A stretch of DNA of 64,000 nt, from assembly GCA_034440615.1 (NCBI GenBank), contig JAOTOM010005129.1, forward strand, positions 1,008,871 to 1,072,870, read 5' to 3'. The position numbers and the translations under genes were made by a program. This DNA comes from Ashinkailepas kermadecensis. Lineage: Eukaryota > Arthropoda > Thecostraca > Neolepadidae. Below are positions 55,985 through 64,000 of the stretch, one piece after another. The notes under the pieces are model-generated. The model did not search any database, was not told the DNA's origin, and saw only the letters and a list, made by a program, of their open reading frames with translations. The number at the start of each line of letters is the position of its first letter. Position 1 is the first letter of the stretch.

Positions 55985-57985
55985 ATATAATCAGGTCTCT
56001 ATAAGAGACGTAGAACAGAGATTGGGAGGAGGCCACCAGGACGAAAAGGAGGCCCAATGACAAAAAGGAGGCCCCCATGACGAAAAGGAGGCCCCCAGGA
56101 CGAAAAGGAGGCCCCAAGACGTAGAACAGAGATTGGGAGGGGGGCCTCCAGGACGACAAGGAGACCCCAAGGACGAAAAGGAGGCCTCCAGGACGAAAAG
56201 GATGCACCCAAGGACGAAAAGGAGGCCCCCAAGACGTAGAACAGAGATTGGGATGAGGTCTCCAGGACGAAAAGGAGGCCCCAGGACGAAAAGGAGTCCC
56301 CAGGACGAAAAGGAGGCCCCCAGGACGAAAAGGAGGCCTCCAGGACGAAAAGGAGGCCCCCAGGACGAAAAGGATTCCCCAGGAAGCAAAGGTGGCCCCC
56401 CGAGACGTAGAACAGAGATTGGGAGGAGGCCCCGGGACGAAAAGGAGGTCCCCAGGACGAAAAGGAAGCCCCCAGGACGAAAAGGATGCCCCCAGGACGC
56501 AAAGGAGCCCCCCCAAGACGTAGAACAGAGATTGGGAGGAGACCCCCAGGACGAAATGGATGCCCCCAAGACGTAGAACAGAGATGGGAGGAGACCCCCA
56601 GGACGAAAAGGGGCCCCCAGGACGAAAAGGATGCCCCCAGGACGAAAAGGAGGTCCCCAGGACGAAAAGGAGGCCCCCAGGACGAAAAAGAGGTCCCAGG
56701 ACGAAAAGGAGGCCCCCAGGACGAAAAGGATGCACCTAAGGAGGAAAGGAGGCCCCCAAGACGTAGAACAGAGATTGGGATGAGGTCCCCAGGACAAAAG
56801 GAGGCCCCTGGACGAAAGGAGGCTCCCGGACAAAGGAGGCTCCCAGGACGAAAAGTAGGCCCCCAGGACGAAAAGGAGACCCCTAAGACGTAGAACAGAG
56901 ATTGGGAGGTGGCCCCCATAACGAAGGAGGCCCCCAGAACGAAAAGGAGGCCCCAGGACGAAAAGGATACCCCAGGACGCAAAGGAGGCCCCAAGACGTA
57001 GAACAGATATTGGGAGGAGGTCCCCAGGACGAAATGGATGCCCCCAGGACGCAAAGGAGGCCTCCAAGGCGTAGAACAGAGATTGGGAGAAGGCCCCCAG
57101 GACGAAAAGGAGGCCCCAGGACGAAAGGATGCCCCAGGACGAAAAGGAGGCCCCCAGGACGAAAAGGATTCCCCAGGAAGCAAAGGAGGCCCCCGAGACG
57201 TAGAATAGAGATTGGGAGGAGGCCCCCGGGACGAAAGGAGGTCCCCAGGACGAAAAGGAGGCCCCCAGGACGAAAAGGATGCCCCCAAGACGTAGAACAG
57301 AGATGGGATGGGAGGAGACCCCCAGGACGAAAAGGGGGCCCCCAGGACGAAAAGGATGCCCCCAGGACGAAAAGGAGGGCCCCAGGACGAAAAGGAGGCC
57401 CCCAGGACGAAAAGGAGGTCCCCAGGACGAAAAGGAGGCCCCCAGGACGAAAAGGATGCACCCAAGGACGAAAAGGAGGCCCCCAAGACGTAGAACAGAG
57501 ATTGGGATGAGGTCCCCAGGACGAAAAGGAGGCCCACTGGACGAAAAGGAGGCTCCCAGGACGAAAAGTAGGCCCCCAGGACGAAAATGAGGCCCCTAAG
57601 ACGTAGAACAGAGATTGGGAGGTGGCCCCATAACGAAAAGGAGGCCCCCAGAACGAAAAGGAGGCCCCAGGACGAAAAGGATACCCCAGGACGCAAAGGA
57701 GGCCCCAAGACGTAGAACAGATATTGGGAGGAGGCCCCCAGGACGAAATGGATGCCTCCAGGACGCAAAGGAGGCCCCCAAGGCGTAGAACAGAGATTGG
57801 GAGAAGGCCCCCAGGACGAAAAGGAGGCCCCCAGGACGAAAATGAGGCATCTAAGACGTAGAACAGAGATTGGGAAGTGACTCCAGGACGAAAAGGAGCC
57901 CCCAGGACAAAAAGGAGGCCCCCAGGACGAAAAGGATGCCTTCAGGACGGAAAGGATGCCACCGAGACGGACAAGAAGCCACCCA
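55985..57985. repeat. 20-bp GGCCCCC array with higher-order structure
   Basis: About 100 units of AGGACGAAAAGGAGGCCCCC, with C-run length varying from 3 to 5. A distinct unit, AGACGTAGAACAGAGATTGG, recurs every 100-180 bases and marks larger repeats; a segment of several hundred bases at 56510-57060 recurs in similar order at 57280-57800. Very long minus-strand frames (up to 589 codons) come from the repeat and its length variation, and give a glycine/proline/serine/phenylalanine-rich product with no support as a gene. Confidence 0.95.
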
Positions 57986-59480
57986 GGTTAGACGAAAAGG
58001 CTTCCGATGGGTGGCAGGATATTCTTAATTTGGAAAACAAGGCCCCCAAGACGGAAGAGGATGCCCTGTAATATAAAATTAAGACATGATAGGGGAGACT
58101 TCTCCGGACGCAGGAGGGGCCCCCAGACGGGTAAGAAGGTCTCCTGAGGAATGAGAAAAGGCCACCGAGACAAGGCAGATGAGGCCCATATTTTGGAAGA
58201 GGAGGACCCTAGAAGAGAAGATCTATGACTAGGACGCAAAAGCACCCTGCCAAGAGGATAATGAGGCTCCAAACACAGATGAGGAGGCTCCCATGACGTG
58301 AGAGAAGGCCGCTAATTTGAAAAAGGAGTCACCTAGGAGAGGATAGGAGTCCCCAGAAATCAAGAGAGTGTCAAAAATGTCACGGAGGAAACCGGGATTG
58401 CAAAGGAGGCCCCAATACCGGAAGGGAGGCCCCAAAATATGAGAGGAGGCCCTAAGACGGAAAAGGAAGCCAGTGGATATGAGATGAGGTTTCGGAGACG
58501 CAAAAGCAGGCCCCAAACGGGTGAGGTTCCACCGAGATAGAAAAGGATGATCCAGAGACGTGGCAGGAGGGACCTAATTCGGAAGAGAACGACACAAGAT
58601 TGGAAATGAGACCCCATGATGAACGAGGAGGCCTCTAAAATAGGAGAGAAAGGCCATTGGATAAGAGAGATGGCTCCCAGGCGGAAAAGAAGGCTCGAAG
58701 ACGGCTCAGAAGGTCCCCGGGAAATAACAAGGCCACTGAGATAGGAAAGGTTGCCAGTAATTTGGCGGAGGAGGCGCCTGGAAGAGAAGAGGAGTCCACC
58801 AGGAGATAAGAGACCAGCCTTAAGATGGGTAAAGATCGAACCCACACGCAGAGCAGGAGGCCACCAAGACGTGAGCGGAGGCCCCTAATTTGAAAAAGAA
58901 GGCCTCTAGAAGAGAAATGAGGCCCCTGCCGGACTCGAGAGTAGTCCCTCAAGAAGGAGTAGGTCTCCAGGACCAAATGAGGCCCCGAAGACCGGAAAGA
59001 GTTCCCAGGAAATGAGAGGAGGCCCTTAAGATGGGAGTGGTAGCAGGCATGGAAGGAGGTGAGGTTTCCAAAATTGAAGATCCCCTCAAGACGGGTAAGG
59101 CTTTGCCAGGATAGAGGAGGAGGCCCACGAGGCGTGGCAGGAGGCCCCTAATTTGGCAGAGAATGCCCCTCGAAGATGAGAGGAAGCACCATGCCATGTT
59201 AAAGGGGCCCCAGAATGCAAGAGGAGGCCCTCCAAGACGGTAGAGGGGGACCATTGAATATGGAGGAGGATAGGACACACAAGGAGACGTCGAAAACCGG
59301 TAAAATGGGCGCTATATGATCAACATGGTCGTCGCGCCCTAAAGCCCAAATAACTAACTAACTAACGAAAACCGGTAAAAAGACTCTAGGAAATGAGACG
59401 AGACCCTTAAGACGCGACAGGAGGCCTATAATTTGCAAGAAGAAGCCTCTAAGAAATAGTAGGAGTCGTGTCGGGGTACT
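57986..59480. repeat. Diverged ~21-bp GGCC array
   Basis: Continues the array with older, more varied units. Unit types AGACGTGGCAGGAGGCCCC, TAATTTGGCAGAGAATGCCCC and AGAAGAGAAATGAGGCCCC recur in that order several times (58180-58220, 58560-58600, 58870-58930, 59130-59180), showing three-unit higher-order repeats. No gene. Confidence 0.8.
59306..59366 (+). mobile_element. Micro-retroposon, long form (61 bp) with 14-bp TSD
   Basis: Flanked by perfect GAAAACCGGTAAAA at 59292-59305 and 59367-59380. The insert starts TGGGCGCTATATGATC, has GTCGTCGCGCCCTAAAGCCC and ends AAATAACTAACTAACTAAC. GGGCGC/GCGCCC pairing is kept. This is the only TSD-bearing copy on the plus strand and the clearest example of the complete unit, and it lies inside the repeat array. 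Confidence 0.92.
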
Positions 59481-60284
59481 TTAAAAATCACGAGATGGGC
59501 CCCAAAAGATCCGGCCGGGGCCCCCGCAAATTACGCTGAGCCTGGGGGTACCAAAAATGCACGCCCGGACCACGAAAATCATGCCAGGGGCACGACAGGT
59601 CGTACCGTGCCCCAACAGTCTCATTGGGACCACAACAAATGAAGCCGGAGCAACGAAAAACAATCCGGACATGGATAATCACTCTGGCGGCCCAACAATG
59701 ACGCCAAAAGCCCCCAAAACGCATTGGACCCCCAAAAAGTATCGAGGCCGCTATAGCTCGCGCCAGGGATCCAAGAAAGTGACGTCGGGGCCCAAAAGAT
59801 CACATTGGACTAAAAAAAAGTCGCGTCGCAGCCCTTGAAAATCACACTGGAAGGTCGCGCCGGGGCCCGAAAAGTTGCAGCTCCCCAAAAAATCAATCCT
59901 TAACCGGAATGTCACTCTGGGACAAAACAAAACTCCTTCGGTGGCCGCAGTGCTATATCAAAGGGGCAAATGCCCCCTCCATCCTGAGAGGGATGAGCTC
60001 CCAAGAATCGTGCCGGGGCCTAAAAAATCGCGCTGGGGCCACCAAAATTCGCGTCGGCCCACCAGAATTCGCGTATGGGTCTCCAGATAAATGCCGTGAG
60101 CCCCACAAAAACTCGCTCAGAGGCCCGAATTTTGCAACCGGAACCCCCAAAATCGCGTTGGGGCCACAGCTAAATACAACGCGTCCCACAAACTCGAACC
60201 GGGCCCCCCAAATATCGCGCTCGGGACCCACAATTCCCATCGGTAGTCCCGTCGAGGCTCCCAAAAATTGGCGTCTAGGGCCAC
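59481..60284. repeat. Degenerate 21-bp array, AAAATCGCG...GGGGCC type
   Basis: Units of the form AAAAATCGCGCTGGGGCCC, strongly diverged. It is the reverse complement of the design at 42030-42590. Confidence 0.75.
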
Positions 60285-61262
60285 ACGTAAGCACAGTGTG
60301 ACCACAAACACCGGATCGGTATCCGAAAAAAAATCAAGATGGAGCCCTCCAAAATAAGGAGGGATTCCAGCAACTAAATGCCAAGGTAAAAAAAATGACT
60401 CTGGAGTACCGAACATATTATCAGATAGATGCCTTCACAAATTGGGTACGGCACCGAAAAGCATACCGAATCTCGAACAATCGAGGTGGAATACAAAAAC
60501 ATGGCGCTAGGGGCTCGAGAAATCAGGCCGGGATTCGGACTTTTTTTTAAAATCAGAAAAGATTCACAAAAATCGCATTGAGCCCAGAAAACTGGGGTTG
60601 GGTCTCCGGAACCACGCGCCTGGGCGCGATAAGTCGCTCTGGGACCCAGAAGCATCGCACCGAAGCCCCAGCATTCTAGGGGACGAGTGGTCTAGGGGTA
60701 AGATGCTCGTCTCACAATCGAAGGGTTGTGGGTTCGAGTCTCACCTGTCGCTATTCTTCGCCCGCGACGAATCGGCGTGAGAGATTGGCGACGCTACATG
60801 ACTCAACGGTCGACGTGTCGTAAAAACCAATAACCAAGCCCCAACATTGTACTGGGGCCCCACAAGTGTGCGTCAGAAGCCCAAAATACACACATTGGGA
60901 CCCTAAGAGCACAACGGGGGCCAAAAATACAACTGGTCCTCCAAAGCGCACAGTGTCACAAAAAGTGACAGGGCCTTAGCACATGCGTTGCAGCCATAAA
61001 TAAACATACCGGGAGGTCTAAAAAATACACCGGAAGCTCTCAAGGCACACAGGGGTCATGATAACGCGCAAGAGCCTGAAAAAGTGGCTGGGGCCGCAAA
61101 AGGCAACATGGTTCCAAAACAAACAAAAAGACCGGGAGCTGAATAAACACATCGGGACCTTCGAAAACGCCCTGACACGTCAAAAAAAATCATCGGTGCA
61201 CAAAAATGCAACAAACCCTAGAACGAGCAGGGGGTTCGAAAATGTTTTAGGTCCCCTAACAA
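60285..61262. repeat. Large inverted repeat, left arm
   Basis: About 800 bp (excluding an inserted SINE) that match, in reverse complement, 61738-62537. Marker phrases in both arms include ACCGGATCGGTATC, GGAACCACGC, CCTGGGCGCGATAAGTCGC and AGACCGGGAGCT. The arms show clear divergence, so this is an old duplication. The spacer is about 475 bp. Confidence 0.88.
60676..60835 (+). mobile_element. tRNA-derived SINE, family A, complete, with 13-bp TSD
   Basis: 160 bp flanked by AAGCCCCAGCATT (60663-60675) and AAGCCCCAACATT (60836-60848). The head GGACGAGTGGTCTAGGGGTA holds the A box, the anticodon-loop region resembles tRNA-Val (CTCACAA), and the B box is GGTTCGAGTC. The body follows with CGCCCGCGACGAATCGGCG and the tail ends CGTAAAAACCAATAACC. 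The matching site in the other inverted-repeat arm is empty, which fixes the element boundaries. Both pol III boxes look intact. Confidence 0.93.
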
Positions 61263-61737
61263 AAATGGATTGGAGCCATAATACACACTCATAGACCAAA
61301 AAAGACGCAACGGGTCCCAAAAAAAAGAACGCTGAGGCAGGGCCTCGGTTCGGTAGCCAATCTGGGAGGATAGCAGCAAAGATATAAAGTGCATCAAAGC
61401 TCAGCGGAATCCGCATTTCATAACTACCAGAAAATGTGGCAAGTAGGAAACTAATGATCGAATTTAATCAATCGACTTTTCGCAGCGAACGCCCATACGA
61501 AGCATTCCATCACGACAAATATGGCGCAAGTCTATCATGTGGCAGCAATTAGCAAAACGCAGAAGGCCTAGCAGAAACCGTAGCATCGCACGAAGTGTGG
61601 CGAATGCACCGAATGCGAAAGATGGGTGTGCACGTGCACTGACGTTGCCGTCGTGGCGACCGGGTGCTATGAACTGGAATGCCTGAAATTGTGAAATGTT
61701 ATATTTTAAAGTGGTGGGTAATACAATTTAAATTGAA
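61263..61737. other. Spacer of the inverted repeat
   Basis: 475 bp between the arms, not GGCC-repeat-like after about 61340. No gene or element recognised. Confidence 0.5.
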
Positions 61738-62537
61738 GTTATGGGCCTAATACATTTTCGAAACCCTGCTCGTTTTAGGGTTTTGTTGCTTTTTTTGTGC
61801 ACGGAGTATTTTTTTACGTGTCAGGGCGTTTTCGCAGATCCCAATGTGTTTATTTAGCTCCCGGTCTTTTTGTACGTTTTAGAACCATGTTGCCTTTTGT
61901 GGCCCCAGCCTCTTTTTCAGGCCCTTGTGCGTTCTCATGGCCCCTGTGCGCCTTGCGAGTTTGCAGTGTATTTTTTTAGGTCTCCCGATGTTTATTTAGG
62001 GCTGCAACGCATGTTTTAAGGCCCTATCGCTTTTTGGGAGACTCGGCGCGCTTTGGAGGGTTAGTTGTATTTTCGGGCACCGTTGTACTCTTAGGGTCCC
62101 GCTGTGTATATTTTGAGCTTCTGACGCAGTTGTGGGGCCCCAGTACGATTTTGGAGCTTCGGTGCGATTTTTCTGGGTCCCAGCGCGACTTATCGCGCCC
62201 AGGTGCGTGGTTCCGGAAACCCAACGCAAGTTTTCTGGCTCAACGCGATTTTGTGATTTTTTTGTTTGTTTTTTAAGTCCGAATCCCGGTCTGATTTTTC
62301 GAGCCTCTGGCGCCATGTTTTGCATCCCTCCTCGATTTTTCGAGATCCGGTATGCTTTCCGGTGCCGTACGCAATTTTTTAAAGGCATCTGAAAATAACA
62401 TGTTCGGTGCTTCAGAGCCATTTTCCTGACCCGGACATTTATTTGTTGGAATCCCTCCTTTTTTGGAGGGCTCCAGCTTGATTTTTTGGGATACCGATCC
62501 GGTTTTTGTGGTATAGGTGTAATTTCAGCAGTGTGCG
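61738..62537. repeat. Large inverted repeat, right arm
   Basis: Reverse complement of 60285-61262 without the SINE. The site that corresponds to the SINE insertion reads GAAGCTCCAAAATCGTAC in reverse complement, one copy of the target with no duplication. Confidence 0.88.
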
Positions 62538-63700
62538 GTGACTTATCAAGGGATACCAAAAGAAACCCTTATAACTGGGTGGTGGAGTTAGGGTTGAAAT
62601 CCGACCAATCAGAAACCATAGTGGTAGATTAGGCCCCTCCACAGGACAATTTAGTTGATCACTAATTATATTATTTCGAAAGGTCCCCTTTGACAAAATA
62701 GCGGTTGACCTCCAAGGACTTTTTAATGATGGGCGTAGGTACCCCCACCCCTGCAAATCCGTTTGCCACCTCCTGCTTGACGCAAAGATAGGTACTCCAC
62801 TGGTCCCTCAATAATTTTCCGAAACATACGCCCATGGGGCAAAGCCAACATTGAGGGGACAAATTACCCCTCACAAGCATACAAAACAGCATCCATGTCC
62901 CATATAAAATGGGATGAATGATGAATGTATTTTCTTCCAACAAACTTCTTTTCTGCTATTACAGTCTGCACAATTAGAGCTTCCCAGCTTCCATACCTTC
63001 TCAATGTCCTTTACAAAACGGTACAGCACAGCGAAAACCATGGGCGTGACGGCGTGGAATTTGAAGGTTTTGCATTATTTATGCACTGCCATTGTTGAAT
63101 TGTTGCATTGCCATTTATGCATTGCTGTTCATTGCTTGCTCTTGCCGTGAATTTATTCGCTGAAGATATATTTTAGCTCGTGTGACAGTTGCCTTACAGC
63201 CAGCACCAAATGTTATAAAAATAAACAAATTCCTAAGATGGCGCTCGGAAAACCAATTCAATCCACTTCTCGTTGTCACCTTTGCGAAATTGTCGTCCTT
63301 GGACTGCGAAATCATCGTTCAAGCTTTGCTTATGACATCAAGCTGGTGGGAATAAATAACAGTAGTGATGAATCTAGCTATATTCAGTTAGACTTGGAGG
63401 ACTTAAAAGTGGGTTGATCAATGGCAGATATCTGTAAGATATGCTTAGCACCAGCCCCGCCAGCTCGCTGCAATTTAGAGGCCAGCGGGAAGATTCTTCT
63501 GGTCGAGAAAGCATCGAGACGTTGGCTTGTTTTGGCACTTCGGTATTTATCCAAATATTACTTATTTATACCCTGGTATGGCCCAGTTTTCAAGCGAAAA
63601 TGATTAGTGCTATTGCGTTTCGAGTGAATGTTGCACCATGCCAAGAACAAACAAAACACCAATATGTGCCCCATGTTCCCCATTCTCGAACCATAGTAAG
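62538..63700. other. Unannotated DNA inside the candidate 8-kb element
   Basis: No array structure, gene or RNA is recognised. The reason it lies within the putative hAT-like ends is unknown; it could be captured flanking DNA. Confidence 0.4.
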
Positions 63701-63818
63701 AGCCTAATAACAATATGAGACCCTAACACAATGGAGGCCCCCTTTTTTCGGGAGCAGGAGGCCCCCTTTCGATCTTGCCCCCCTGGAAGAATTTCGTGGC
63801 GACGCCACTGCTGTTCCC

Positions 63819-64000
63819 GCACGGTCCCAGATGTTTGGCGGGACGACGTAATGACGACGGTGCAAAATATACATCTAACAAAATGCCGATGACCCAATCG
63901 ATTATGTACGCTAGCGGCCAGCTGCCCACGGCTTCGCCACAGACGGAGCGTTTCAAAAAGACCGCAAGCTCGAAATTTTATTGAGCACCACCAGTTGTTC
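63819..64000. other. Window end, unannotated
   Basis: Flank of the candidate hAT-like element. No feature is seen before the window ends. Confidence 0.4.

Larger units (their letters stand above)
55791..63810. mobile_element. Candidate 8-kb hAT-like element filled with GGCC repeats
   Basis: The left end CAAGGGCGTCGCCGCC and the reverse complement of the right end, CAGTGGCGTCGCCACG, agree at 12 of 16 positions. Flanking 8-mers CTGCTCCC (55783-55790) and CTGTTCCC (63811-63818) match at 7 of 8, as expected for a hAT TSD. Between them lie a 20-bp array (55985-57985), its diverged continuation (to about 60284), a large inverted repeat (60285-62537) and 1.2 kb of unrelated sequence. No transposase is visible. 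The alternative is two separate small elements whose facing ends are lost; the matching flanks favour one element but do not prove it. Confidence 0.5.

Noticed and set aside
55999..57768. 589-codon open frame on the minus strand
   Set aside because: It runs entirely through the 20-bp satellite; the product is a short phrase repeated in shifting frames, and overlapping frames of similar length exist on both strands.
60676..60750. Functional tRNA-Val gene
   Set aside because: It resembles a tRNA but stem pairing is imperfect, and the TSDs plus shared non-tRNA body show that it is the head of a SINE.

Overview
This window reads as non-coding nuclear DNA of an invertebrate animal, built almost entirely from mobile elements and tandem repeats. 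The evidence is one nearly intact Ty3/gypsy LTR retrotransposon, two decayed non-LTR (LINE) elements with apurinic-type endonuclease and CR1/L2-like reverse transcriptase remnants, Penelope-like fragments with hammerhead-like cores, tRNA-derived SINEs, hAT-like non-autonomous DNA elements and more than a dozen unrelated minisatellites. I recognise no host protein gene, no rRNA and no convincing functional tRNA gene. The species cannot be named from the sequence; this mix is found in lancelets, molluscs, arthropods and other invertebrates.

Layout. 1-10 kb: unannotated DNA, two complete SINEs with target-site duplications (TSDs), a 66-bp tandem array whose units are open on both strands, and a CR1-like LINE fragment (6541-8530, minus) interrupted by a Penelope-like insertion (6883-7218). 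10-30 kb: CpG-rich patches, SINEs, a small MITE and many minisatellites (50, 25, 15, 62, 18, about 100, about 55 and 44 bp units). 31-33.2 kb: a degraded LINE on the plus strand with ORF1 (RNA-binding type, with a 4x28-residue repeat in its coiled-coil part) and the endonuclease part of ORF2. 33.5-38.9 kb: a second Penelope-like copy, a 1.9-kb array of 37-bp units, a 74-bp array and a hAT-like MITE. 42.9-49.4 kb: the gypsy element on the minus strand, with 220-bp LTRs differing at 3 positions, a 4-bp TSD, gag with two zinc knuckles, a GGGAAAC slippery site and a pol with three breaks. 51-64 kb: hAT-like elements bounded by 8-bp TSDs whose interiors are 20-21-bp GGCC-centred repeats. The largest candidate (55791-63810, about 8 kb) also holds an 0.8-kb inverted repeat with a SINE in one arm only.

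The most unusual signal is a set of very short retroposons (32-61 bp). At least seven copies carry their own TSDs of 11-16 bp. They resemble the last 50 bases of the local tRNA-SINEs, and the long form keeps a GGGCGC/GCGCCC hairpin followed by a simple-repeat tail. They look like tail-only templates mobilised by a LINE, and one of them (31367-31400) interrupts the LINE ORF1. Several arrays contain local single-base irregularities that suggest residual long-read error, so the single-base breaks in pol should be read with caution.
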